A stretch of 64,000 nucleotides of DNA. Origin: Dechloromonas hankyongensis (GTDB taxonomy: Bacteria; Pseudomonadota; Gammaproteobacteria; Burkholderiales; Rhodocyclaceae). This document shows positions 1 through 7,715 of this stretch, piece after piece; position 1 is the first letter of the stretch; each line of letters begins with the position of its first letter. Both the position numbers and the translations under genes were made by a program. Where the stretch lies: contig NZ_JAKLTN010000005.1 of NCBI RefSeq assembly GCF_022012295.1, forward strand, positions 57,943-121,942. The letters are read 5' to 3'. Below the pieces are notes generated by a model. The model ran no database searches and had not been told where the DNA came from. It saw only the letters and a program-made list of their open reading frames with translations.

Positions 1-1
1 C

Positions 2-796
2 GAGGCCGGATCGGAAACTACTTTGCGGGCGCTTGAACTGGGCGCCATTGATTTCATCGGAAAACCGCGTTCCGATGGTGGAAGGAGCATGGACAGCTAT
101 GCGGAAGAACTTGTTGAAAAAATACGCGCCGCCAAGGCTGCGCGTTTGCGTCGTCCGATGACCACCTCGCCAGCCACATCGTCGCCGAAGCCTGCCGCCA
201 TCCCGAGGAACGGGCCGAGTGCCACCGGCAGAATTGTTTTCGTCGGCGCGTCGACCGGCGGGACGGAGGCGATCAAGGATTTCCTGCTCGGTATCCCGGC
301 CGACTGTCCGCCGATCCTGATCGTCCAGCACATGCCGGTGGCGTTTACCGCTTCCTTTGCCCGGCGCCTGGACGGTCTCTGCGCGCCGCGCGTCATCGAG
401 TCGCAAGGCAACGAAAAAGTGGAGCCGGGCACCGTGTATATTGCTCCCGGCCATTCGCATCTGCAGATCAAACGCTCCGGCAACGGCTATCTGACTGAAT
501 TGACGGCCAGCGAGCCGGTCAACCGGCACCGTCCGTCGGTCGATGTACTGTTCGATTCGGCGGCCAGTGTGGTCGGCAAAAAGGCCATCGGGGTCATCCT
601 GACTGGTATGGGCAAGGATGGCGCACAAGGGCTGCTCCGCATGCGCCAGGCCGGGGCCCGGACTTTCGGACAGGATGAAGCCAGTTGTGTCGTCTATGGC
701 ATGCCGCGGGAGGCCTATCTGATCGGCGGCGTCGAGGAACAGTATGCCCTCGATGAAATCGCCCGGCGGGTGGTGGTGGCGGCCGCCGCGGCCTAG
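2..796 (+). CDS. cheB: Chemotaxis response regulator protein-glutamate methylesterase CheB (5' truncated by window edge)
   Basis: The frame is open from base 2, so the receiver domain is mostly missing. The visible part starts with the receiver tail (GAIDFIGKP, with the conserved Lys), then a Pro/Ala-rich linker, then a complete methylesterase/deamidase domain. That domain removes methyl groups from chemoreceptor glutamates during adaptation. The catalytic Ser is in GASTGG (codon near 251), the His in QHMP, and the Asp in GMGKDG close to the C terminus. It is the last adaptation gene before the STAS, CheV, CheY, CheZ and CheA run on the same strand, so an upstream cheR, cheD or cheW is likely outside the window. 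The family assignment is secure; only the start is unseen. Confidence 0.95.
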   Translation, partial: EAGSETTLRALELGAIDFIGKPRSDGGRSMDSYAEELVEKIRAAKAARLRRPMTTSPATSSPKPAAIPRNGPSATGRIVFVGASTGGTEAIKDFLLGIPADCPPILIVQHMPVAFTASFARRLDGLCAPRVIESQGNEKVEPGTVYIAPGHSHLQIKRSGNGYLTELTASEPVNRHRPSVDVLFDSAASVVGKKAIGVILTGMGKDGAQGLLRMRQAGARTFGQDEASCVVYGMPREAYLIGGVEEQYALDEIARRVVVAAAAA

Positions 797-878
797 CGCT
801 GGCTGCGCAGGACAAGCTTGTCGACTATGGGTAAAGTATTAAACTAATGAGAAATCTGGTTTTTGGATAGGAATACGC

Positions 879-1184
879 ATGCAAGCAAGCATTCTCAATG
901 AATCCGGCAAGGCAATCATCAAGCTGACGGGGCGTTTCGACTTCAATACGCACCGCGAATTCCGTGCTGCCTATGAGCCCCTGGTCGGCGATGCCGCCGT
1001 TGGCTCGGTGGTCGTCGATTTCTCCGGCGTCGATTACCTCGATAGCTCGGCATTGGGTATGTTGTTGATGTTGCGCGACAAATTGGGCGGCGCCAATAAA
1101 GAGGTGGCGCTGGCCGGCGTGCGTGGCAACGTAAAACAGGTGCTAGATATTGCTAATTTTGGTAAATTATTTCAGATTTCCTAA
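879..1184 (+). CDS. STAS-domain protein (anti-sigma factor antagonist family)
   Basis: This 101-residue protein is a single STAS domain of the SpoIIAA/RsbV type. The hallmark is YLDSSALGMLL at about residues 53-63, which contains the Ser pair (56/57) that partner kinases phosphorylate in this family. The preceding VVVDFSGVDYL is the usual core strand. Such proteins bind and release a partner (an anti-sigma factor, kinase or phosphatase) according to phosphorylation. No RsbW-like kinase or PP2C phosphatase is present in the window, so its partner is elsewhere. It lies 82 bases after cheB and 133 bases before the first cheV, so membership of the chemotaxis operon is an inference. The role in motility is unknown. 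Confidence 0.85.
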   Translation: MQASILNESGKAIIKLTGRFDFNTHREFRAAYEPLVGDAAVGSVVVDFSGVDYLDSSALGMLLMLRDKLGGANKEVALAGVRGNVKQVLDIANFGKLFQIS

Positions 1185-1317
1185 ATGTTCTGTTCGGTGG
1201 GCCACTCCTACGGTGATAGCCTGCCTGCTGCTCTAGGGAGAAGGACTTCGTTGCTGTGGTGTTTCGCGGCGGAAGAACGGCCGGGAAACTGCGGAAGTAA
1301 CGCGCGAGAGGAATGCA

Positions 1318-2286
1318 ATGTCGGAATTGTTGAAGAATATTGATGCACGGACCAAGTTGGCTGGTACCAACAAACTGGAAATCCTGCTCTTTTTCTTGGG
1401 TGTGGACCAGCGTACCGGTCGTCGGGAAACCTATGGCATCAATGTCTTCAAGGTCCGGGAAGTCATGCGCACGCCAGCCATCACGGCGGCGCCGGACATG
1501 CCGGCTTCGGTCGAGGGCATGGTCAGCCTGCGCGGCGCACTGGTTCCGGTGATTGATCTGGCCAAATATTCGGGCATTACCTCCGATACGCCGCGCGAGA
1601 TCATGATCGTTACCGAGTACAACGCGCGGACCCAGGGCTTCCTGGTCGAGGGGGTGGATACCATTCTGCGCCTGGACTGGAGCAAGATGCGCGTCCCGCC
1701 GGAGATGCTGACGGCGCAGACCGGCGGTCTGGTGACCGCGGTGACCGAGCTCGATGACAATCGTCTGGTCATGATGATGGACGTCGAAAAGGTCTTGTCC
1801 GAGACGACCAACATCGACAACGAAATCATGTATCGCAGCGTGATTACGGTTAATCGTCCCGACTGCACCGTTTTCTATTGCGACGACTCCAGCGTCGCCC
1901 GCAAACAGATCGAGCGTACCTTGGCCGCCATGGGCGTCAAGGGCGTGTCGGCAGTGAATGGCCGGCAGATGTGGGAAGAGATGGACAAGGTGGCCAATTA
2001 CGCCCAGTCGATCGGCCAGCCGGCGTCCTCCATCATCAACCTGGTGCTGACCGATATTGAAATGCCGGAAATGGACGGCTACATCCTGACCAAGAAAATC
2101 AAGTCCGACCCCCGATTCAATGGCGTTGCGGTGGTGATGCATTCCTCCTTGTCGGGGATGTCGAACCAGAAGCTCGGCTTGTCGGTCGGCGTGGACGAAT
2201 ACGTACCCAAGTTTGAACCGCAACGCCTGTCGGAAACCCTGGCCCGCCGCCTGGGTGTCGACACCTCGCGGCCCAGCTTGCCTTGA
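1318..2286 (+). CDS. cheV: Chemotaxis coupling protein CheV (CheW-receiver fusion), copy 1
   Basis: This 322-residue protein has a CheW-like coupling domain (about residues 20-165) joined to a receiver domain (about 184-315). CheV couples receptors to CheA, and phosphorylation of its receiver tunes that coupling or acts as a phosphate sink. The acidic pocket is at D189/D190 and the phosphoacceptor is D246 in LTDIEMPEMDGY. The receiver carries a short insertion between its second helix and the phosphoacceptor strand (around MDKVANYAQSIGQ), which is shared with the next gene. The start follows GCGAGAGGAATGCA, a recognisable purine-rich ribosome site. It is a tandem paralogue of the gene 16 bases downstream. 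Confidence 0.95.
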   Translation: MSELLKNIDARTKLAGTNKLEILLFFLGVDQRTGRRETYGINVFKVREVMRTPAITAAPDMPASVEGMVSLRGALVPVIDLAKYSGITSDTPREIMIVTEYNARTQGFLVEGVDTILRLDWSKMRVPPEMLTAQTGGLVTAVTELDDNRLVMMMDVEKVLSETTNIDNEIMYRSVITVNRPDCTVFYCDDSSVARKQIERTLAAMGVKGVSAVNGRQMWEEMDKVANYAQSIGQPASSIINLVLTDIEMPEMDGYILTKKIKSDPRFNGVAVVMHSSLSGMSNQKLGLSVGVDEYVPKFEPQRLSETLARRLGVDTSRPSLP

Positions 2287-2302
2287 GAGAGCGGGAGTAA
2301 AG

Positions 2303-3238
2303 ATGGACCTCGTCGAAAACAAGAACCTGCTGGACAGCGTCGATGCCCGGACGCGCCTGGCCGGTTCCAACAAGATGGAAATCCTGCTGTTCTCGCTGGG
2401 GACGCGCGAGATATTCGGTATCAATGTGTTCAAGGTCCGCGAGGTGGGGCGTACTCCCCATATCACCAAGACCCCCAACATGCCACGCGGCGTCGAGGGA
2501 CTGATTTCCCTGCGCGGCAATGTCATTCCCGTGCTGTCGCTGGCGCCGTTCCTGCAGTTCGACACCCAGCCCGAACGCGGCAAGACCATGATGGTCGCCG
2601 AGTATTCCAAGCGCACCCTGGGCTTTCTCGTGCACGATGTCGACCGCATCATCCGCGTCGACTGGGAGCGCGTGAAGGCGCCGGAGAGCGTGCTGACGGC
2701 CAACCAGGGCCTGATCACCGCGGTCATCGAGTTGGAAGGTGGCGGTCTGGTCTCCATCCTCGATGTCGAGCAGATTCTGGCCAATGCCTTTGGCGAAGCT
2801 ATGATCGTCGATATCCAGCCGGCCCGCGTCGATCCGGAGACCAGCGTGTTCTTCGTGGACGATTCGAGCGTCGCCCGGCGCAAGATTTCCGAAGTGCTCG
2901 ACAAGCTGGGCGTCCGCCACAAGCATGCGACCAACGGCATGGAAGCCTGGACGCGTCTGCAGGGGATCGCCGCGCACACTATGCAGATGGGGCGAAATAT
3001 TCGCGACGACGTGCGCCTGATACTGGTCGATGCCGAAATGCCGGAAATGGACGGCTATGTCCTGACCAAGAACATCAAGTCCGACCCCCGCTTCGAAGGG
3101 GTGCCGGTGGTCATGCACTCATCCCTGTCGTCGGAAGCCAATCGCGCAATGGGCAAGTCAGTCGGTGTCGATGCCTATGTCGCCAAATTTGATGCCGAGG
3201 CGCTGGCCGATACGTTGCGCCCCTTGATTGAACGATAA
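2303..3238 (+). CDS. cheV: Chemotaxis coupling protein CheV, copy 2
   Basis: This 311-residue protein has the same CheW-receiver layout as the gene before it. The coupling domain is at residues 20-165, the receiver acidic residues are D186/D187, and the phosphoacceptor is D243 in LVDAEMPEMDGY. The opening residues (LLDSVDARTRLAGSNKMEILLF) closely match copy 1, which shows a gene duplication, while the middle of the CheW domain has diverged. I chose the ATG at 2303, which has GCGGGAGTAAAG just upstream; an earlier in-frame start would run back into copy 1. Two CheV proteins may couple different receptor sets or give graded phosphate buffering; that is inference. Confidence 0.95.
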   Translation: MDLVENKNLLDSVDARTRLAGSNKMEILLFSLGTREIFGINVFKVREVGRTPHITKTPNMPRGVEGLISLRGNVIPVLSLAPFLQFDTQPERGKTMMVAEYSKRTLGFLVHDVDRIIRVDWERVKAPESVLTANQGLITAVIELEGGGLVSILDVEQILANAFGEAMIVDIQPARVDPETSVFFVDDSSVARRKISEVLDKLGVRHKHATNGMEAWTRLQGIAAHTMQMGRNIRDDVRLILVDAEMPEMDGYVLTKNIKSDPRFEGVPVVMHSSLSSEANRAMGKSVGVDAYVAKFDAEALADTLRPLIER

Positions 3239-3262
3239 CAAATAGAGCTCCTGGAGTAGTAG

Positions 3263-3655
3263 ATGGCTGATCCCAAAATGAGATTTCTGGTGGTGGATGA
3301 CTTCTCCACGATGCGCCGTATTGTCCGTAACCTTCTGAAGGAACTCGGCTATACCAACGTCGATGAGGCCGAAGACGGCGCCATTGCCTTGCAGAAGCTG
3401 CAAGCCGGCGGTTTCGAGTTCGTTGTGACGGACTGGAACATGCCGAACATGGATGGCCTGACCCTGCTGCAGACCATCCGGGCAACGCCGAGTCTCAAGC
3501 ATTTGCCGGTTCTGATGATCACGGCGGAAGCCAAGAAGGAAAACATCATTGCCGCTGCGCAGGCCGGTGCTAGCGGTTATATCGTCAAGCCATTCACGGC
3601 GGGTACTCTTTCCGAAAAGCTGAACAAGATTTTCGAAAAGATGGGTCAGGCGTAA
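3263..3655 (+). CDS. cheY: Chemotaxis response regulator CheY
   Basis: This is a 130-residue stand-alone receiver. Its key residues fall on the Escherichia coli CheY numbering: D12/D13, phosphoacceptor D57 in [11 protein letters not shown]87 in MITAEA and K109 in YIVKPF. CheY-P binds the N terminus of FliM at the flagellar switch and changes rotation. It sits directly between the CheV pair and cheZ, 24 bases after cheV2 and 9 bases before cheZ. A ribosome site CTCCTGGAGTAG precedes the ATG. The match to CheY is very strong. Confidence 0.97.
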   Translation: MADPKMRFLVVDDFSTMRRIVRNLLKELGYTNVDEAEDGAIALQKLQAGGFEFVVTDWNMPNMDGLTLLQTIRATPSLKHLPVLMITAEAKKENIIAAAQAGASGYIVKPFTAGTLSEKLNKIFEKMGQA

Positions 3656-3664
3656 GGGGAAATC

Positions 3665-4504
3665 ATGTCTGCCAGTAACGATTCCGCCGATCTCGAAGCG
3701 CTGTTCGACTCGGTCTCCGCGACCTTTACGCCCGCCGCACCGGCCCCTGCCCCGAGCCCGGTTCCCGCCGCCACGGCAGCTGCTGATGGCGATTCGGACG
3801 ATCTGCAAGCCCTGTTCGATAGTGTCGCGGCCGAAACCGTGGCCGCCCAGCCTGCTCCCGATGAGTCCCCGGCACAGGCAGGCGAGGATTGGTCAAAACA
3901 GGAGGCCGTGTTCAACCGCATCGGCCATATGGCTCGGAGCCTGCATAACACCCTGAGGGAATTGGGGTATGAAAAGCTGGTCGAGAAGACTGTCTCTGCC
4001 TTGCCGGATGCCAAGGATCGCCTTGCCTATGTGGCGAATCTGACCGAGCAGGCCGCCTGCCGGGTGCTGAACGCCACCGATATTGCCGGCCCGCTGGTCG
4101 ATGATATCGAGAATGCTGCCGGCGCCCTCGGGGACCGCTGGGACAAGGCTTTCGCCAATCAGCTGGGCGTCGCCGAATTCAAACAGTTGGCCGAAGAAAC
4201 GCGGACCTATCTGAAAGAACAGCTGCCCGCCAAAACGCGCGGGACGCACGCCCAGCTCACCGAAATCATGATGGCCCAGGATTTCCAGGATCTGACCGGG
4301 CAGGTCATCAAGAAGGTCGTCGCGCTGGCGCAGGAGCTCGAAGCCGGTTTGTTGGGGACGCTGATCGACGTGCTGCCGGAAACCCGGCGTACTGAAGAAG
4401 TGGCCAGTTTGATGAATGGCCCGGTGGTCAACGCCGAGGGGCGTACCGATGTCGTGGTCAACCAGGAGCAGGTGGATGACCTGCTCGATAGCCTCGGATT
4501 CTGA
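3665..4504 (+). CDS. cheZ: CheY-P phosphatase CheZ with extended N terminus
   Basis: CheZ dephosphorylates CheY-P. At 279 residues it is longer than the 214 residues of E. coli CheZ. The catalytic stretch AQDFQDLTGQ holds D209 and Q213, equivalent to E. coli D143 and Q147. The C terminus VDDLLDSLGF is the typical CheY-tethering peptide. The extra N-terminal 75 residues are Ala/Pro-rich and hold two short acidic-hydrophobic motifs, DLEALFDSV (9-17) and DDLQALFDSV (46-55). These resemble the C-terminal tether, which may mean extra CheY or partner docking sites. The gene is 9 bases after cheY and 11 before cheA. Confidence 0.95.
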   Translation: MSASNDSADLEALFDSVSATFTPAAPAPAPSPVPAATAAADGDSDDLQALFDSVAAETVAAQPAPDESPAQAGEDWSKQEAVFNRIGHMARSLHNTLRELGYEKLVEKTVSALPDAKDRLAYVANLTEQAACRVLNATDIAGPLVDDIENAAGALGDRWDKAFANQLGVAEFKQLAEETRTYLKEQLPAKTRGTHAQLTEIMMAQDFQDLTGQVIKKVVALAQELEAGLLGTLIDVLPETRRTEEVASLMNGPVVNAEGRTDVVVNQEQVDDLLDSLGF

Positions 4505-4515
4505 GGAGGGGCACT

Positions 4516-6402
4516 ATGAGCGACTTTAGCGGAATGGAAGATCTGCTGCAGGATTTCCTGCAGGAGGCGAGTGACCTGTTGTCGGATGTCGATAACAAGC
4601 TGGTCGATCTGGAAAAAATGCCGGACGATCGAGGGTTGCTCAACGATATCTTTCGCGGCTTTCATACCGTCAAGGGCGGAGCGGGCTTCCTCAATGCGAC
4701 GGAACTGGTCACCCTGTGTCACCTGACCGAAAACCTGTTCGATCGTTTGCGCAATGGCGAACTGGAACTCAATCCGGAGCTGATGGACGTCATCATGGCG
4801 GCCACCAAGGGGGTCCGCGAAATGTTCGGCGAACTCGGCCAGATGGTTCAGCCGCAGCCGGCCGATCCGATGGTAATCGCCGCCCTGCAGGGCGCCCTCT
4901 CCGGCGAGGCGCCGGTTGCCATGGCCGCGGCGCCCGCTGCGGCGGTGCTGGCCCCGGCGGACGCCCTGAGCGGAGCGCTGAACGAACCGGACTGGAATGC
5001 CTTGCATGCGGCCGTCACCGGCCAGCCGGTGGCGGCCGTGGCGACACCCGCTGAAGTGATTCCCAAGGCGGAGGCCATTGCCGTTACGCCGGCCGCGGCC
5101 CAATCGGGGGCACCATCGCCTTATGGGCGGCGTGCGGCCGACCGGCCGGGCGGGCAGCCGACCAATGCGCGGCGGGCCGAGGAGCGGGTGCGCGAAAACA
5201 CCATCCGCGTCGATACCTCGCGCCTCGATCAGGTTCTAAACCTGTCCGGCGAAATCGGCCTGACCAAGAATCGGCTGACCAGCTTGCGTGCCGACATCCT
5301 GGCTGGCAAGAACGATTCCGAAACGCTGCATGCCCTCGACCAGGCGGTCAGTCAGCTCGATCTGCTGGTCTCCGACCTGCAGAATTCGGTGATGAAAACC
5401 CGGATGCAGCCGATCGGTCGCCTGTTCCAGAAATATCCGCGTATCGCCCGCGACCTGGCACGCCAGTTGGGCAAGGACGTCGAACTGGTGCTGGCCGGCG
5501 AGGAGACCGAGGTCGACAAGACCATGATCGAGGATCTCGCCGATCCGCTGATCCACCTGATCCGCAATGCCGTCGATCATGGTGTCGAGATGCCGGCCGA
5601 ACGCCAGGCTGCCGGCAAGCCGCCGAAGAGCTTGGTGCGCCTCGAGGCGCGTCAGGAAGGCGACCACATCGTCCTGATCATTGCCGACGACGGCAAGGGC
5701 ATGAGTGCCGAGCGCATTCGCGCCAAGGCCATCGAGAAGGGGCTGATTTCCGAGGAAGAGGCGAATACGCTGGATGAGCGGCAGAGCCTCAACCTGATTT
5801 TCCTGCCGGGGTTCTCGACCAAGGCGCAGATTTCCGATGTGTCGGGACGTGGCGTCGGCATGGATGTGGTGAAGACCAATATCCAGAAGCTGAATGGTTC
5901 GATCGAAATCCGTTCGGAACCGGGCAAGGGCTCGGTTTTCATCATTTCCCTGCCGCTGACCCTGGCTATCCTGCCGGTGCTGCTTGTCCTGCTGGGCGAC
6001 CAGCCGTTTGCGCTGCCGCTGTCGATGGTCCGCGAAATCCTCCCCATCGAACAGAGCCGGATACAGGAGGTGGGCGGCAAGGAAACACTGGTCGTTCGCG
6101 GCGAAGTGCTGCCGGTCATCACGTTGTCGCGCATGCTCGGCTGGCCGCTCGACCACTATCCCGAGTACGGCGTCTTCATGCAGACCGCCGAGCGCAGCTT
6201 CATCCTCGGCGTGGACAGCTTCGCCGGCCGCGACGATGCGGTGATCAAATCGCTCGAGGATTTCCGCCCGAGAGGGGTTGCCGGGGTGACCACGCTGTCC
6301 AATGGGCAGATTGTGCTGATTCTGGACATGAAGGAGTTGCTGGCCGATCTCGGGCAGCATGCCGACATCGGATCGGGTGTTCGGGCGCTCGACTTCGCCT
6401 GA
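4516..6402 (+). CDS. cheA: Chemotaxis histidine kinase CheA
   Basis: This 628-residue soluble kinase passes receptor signals to CheY, CheB and the CheV proteins. The P1 phosphotransfer domain has H50 in FRGFHTVKGGAGFL. After an Ala/Pro-rich linker (about residues 110-215) come the P3 dimerisation helices (with SGEIGLTKNRLT), then the P4 ATPase with an N box HLIRNAVDHGVE and a G1 box DDGKGMS. The P5 CheW-like domain follows, near residues 490-620. No folded P2 CheY-binding domain is obvious in the linker. It is the last gene of the chemotaxis operon and is followed 23 bases later by a strong terminator. Confidence 0.97.
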   Translation: MSDFSGMEDLLQDFLQEASDLLSDVDNKLVDLEKMPDDRGLLNDIFRGFHTVKGGAGFLNATELVTLCHLTENLFDRLRNGELELNPELMDVIMAATKGVREMFGELGQMVQPQPADPMVIAALQGALSGEAPVAMAAAPAAAVLAPADALSGALNEPDWNALHAAVTGQPVAAVATPAEVIPKAEAIAVTPAAAQSGAPSPYGRRAADRPGGQPTNARRAEERVRENTIRVDTSRLDQVLNLSGEIGLTKNRLTSLRADILAGKNDSETLHALDQAVSQLDLLVSDLQNSVMKTRMQPIGRLFQKYPRIARDLARQLGKDVELVLAGEETEVDKTMIEDLADPLIHLIRNAVDHGVEMPAERQAAGKPPKSLVRLEARQEGDHIVLIIADDGKGMSAERIRAKAIEKGLISEEEANTLDERQSLNLIFLPGFSTKAQISDVSGRGVGMDVVKTNIQKLNGSIEIRSEPGKGSVFIISLPLTLAILPVLLVLLGDQPFALPLSMVREILPIEQSRIQEVGGKETLVVRGEVLPVITLSRMLGWPLDHYPEYGVFMQTAERSFILGVDSFAGRDDAVIKSLEDFRPRGVAGVTTLSNGQIVLILDMKELLADLGQHADIGSGVRALDFA

Positions 6403-6425
6403 TTCACGTTTCAAGTCAACGAGTT

Positions 6426-6456
6426 GGGAGGGGGCTGCGGCCCCCTCTCTGTTTTT
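6426..6456 (+). terminator. Rho-independent terminator after cheA
   Basis: A 10-bp stem (GGGAGGGGGC / GCCCCCTCTC, with one G-T pair) closes on a TGCG loop. In RNA this is a C(UGCG)G tetraloop of the very stable UNCG class. The stem is followed by TGTTTTT. It separates the chemotaxis operon from the flhB operon. Confidence 0.9.
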
Positions 6457-6549
6457 GGATGTTTACTCTGTTGTCATGTGCTTGCGTCCGGCATCTAAGA
6501 AACCAGCTAAAAAAAGCGGTGTACCTATTTAATTTTTTTGGTTTTTTCC

Positions 6550-6555
6550 TATAAT
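6550..6555 (+). promoter_or_regulatory. Candidate sigma-70 -10 box upstream of flhB
   Basis: A perfect TATAAT lies 27 bases before the flhB ATG, in an AT-rich stretch (about 6520-6560) that contrasts with the GC-rich surroundings. No good -35 hexamer sits 16-18 bases upstream, so this could need an activator. I see no sigma-54 GG-N10-GC or sigma-28 pattern in the 179-base cheA-flhB gap, which otherwise holds only the cheA terminator. Confidence 0.45.
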
Positions 6556-6581
6556 AGCCACAACATCAATTGACTGTGGCC

Positions 6582-7715
6582 ATGGCGGAAGACAGCGACC
6601 TCGATAAAACCGAAGAGCCTACTGGTAGGCGAATCGATCAGGCCCGCGAGCAGGGGCAGGTCCCCCATTCCCGTGAGTTGGGTTCTTTCCTTATATTGAT
6701 CGTTGCAAGCGCCGGGTTTTGGATGATGGGTGGCTGGTTTGCCCAACGCGCCATGGCTATCGTGCGGAAGGGGTTCGCTATCGAGCCCCAATATGCGCGC
6801 GAGCCCGCGTTGATGCTGCCGCGCCTGGGCGAGATTTCCTGGGATGCGCTGGTTGTTTTTTCTCCTCTGTTCGGTTTGTTGTTGGTTGCCGCTATCCTGC
6901 CGCCGTTTTTCATGAATGCTTGGATTTTCTCCACCAAGGCATTGGTGCCCGATCTTAGTCGTTTGAATCCTTTGACGGGGCTGGGGCGGATGTTTTCCTG
7001 GAACAGCCTGATGGAGCTTGGAAAGGCTGTGCTCAAGGCGCTGTTGATCGGTGGCATTGCGGCCATGCTCATCTGGAAGGAGCGCGACGAGATTTTCGGC
7101 TTGCTGGCGGAGCCGCTCGAGCTTGGTTTGGCGCACGCCGGTCATCTGGTGACCTACTCATTCATTATTCTTGTCGCGACGCTGATCCTTCTGGTGGTCG
7201 TCGATGTGCCCTTCCAGTTCTGGCAATACTTCGACAAGCTGAAGATGACCAAGGAAGAGGTCAAGCAGGAACTGAAGGAAATGATGGGCGATCCGCACGT
7301 CAAGGGGCGTATTCGCAGCCTTCAGATGCAGGCCGCACGGCGTCGCATGATGGCGGCCGTTCCCCAGGCAAATGTGATTGTGACCAACCCTACCCATTAC
7401 GCGGTTGCCCTGTCCTATTCTGCAGGCATGTCGGCCCCGAAGGTGGTCGCCAAGGGGGTAGGGGCCGTTGCGCTGAAGATACGGGAGTTGGGTGCGGAGC
7501 ATTCCGTACCCCTGTTGGAGGCGCCGCCCTTGGCGCGAGCGCTATACAAACACGCCGAACTCGATGCCGAGATCCCCTCCGCCCTGTATAACGCAGTCGC
7601 GGAGGTTCTTGCTTATATCTACCAGCTTGCCAATTGGCGGCAGGTCGGTGGGGCCTACCCAGTCCAGCCGCGTGATTTGCCTATCCCGCCGGAACTTGTG
7701 CCGGAGGCTACGTAA
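6582..7715 (+). CDS. flhB: Flagellar export apparatus protein FlhB
   Basis: FlhB is the membrane component that switches export specificity from rod/hook to filament proteins. It has 377 residues: an EEPTGRRIDQAREQGQ-type N terminus, four membrane segments (near 35-53, 90-112, 148-164 and 190-208), and a cytoplasmic C domain. The autocleavage site NPTH is at residues 269-272, the same numbering as in Salmonella. I chose the ATG at 6582 over the in-frame TTG at 6570 because the family starts with MAED-like residues. The stop is directly followed by the flhA ATG. Confidence 0.97.
   Translation: MAEDSDLDKTEEPTGRRIDQAREQGQVPHSRELGSFLILIVASAGFWMMGGWFAQRAMAIVRKGFAIEPQYAREPALMLPRLGEISWDALVVFSPLFGLLLVAAILPPFFMNAWIFSTKALVPDLSRLNPLTGLGRMFSWNSLMELGKAVLKALLIGGIAAMLIWKERDEIFGLLAEPLELGLAHAGHLVTYSFIILVATLILLVVVDVPFQFWQYFDKLKMTKEEVKQELKEMMGDPHVKGRIRSLQMQAARRRMMAAVPQANVIVTNPTHYAVALSYSAGMSAPKVVAKGVGAVALKIRELGAEHSVPLLEAPPLARALYKHAELDAEIPSALYNAVAEVLAYIYQLANWRQVGGAYPVQPRDLPIPPELVPEAT

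Noticed and set aside
836..872. TAAAGTAT upstream of the STAS gene as a sigma-28 promoter
   Set aside because: No GCCGATAA-like box follows at 11 bases.
1185..1317. Promoter in the STAS-cheV gap
   Set aside because: I looked for sigma-28 and sigma-54 patterns in these 133 bases and found nothing beyond a bare TAAA-N15-GCC; the gap is not assigned.
1153..2979. A 608-codon minus-strand open frame opposite the two cheV genes
   Set aside because: It is the antisense of two well-supported CheV genes and reads as low-quality Arg/Ser-rich sequence typical of high-GC shadows.
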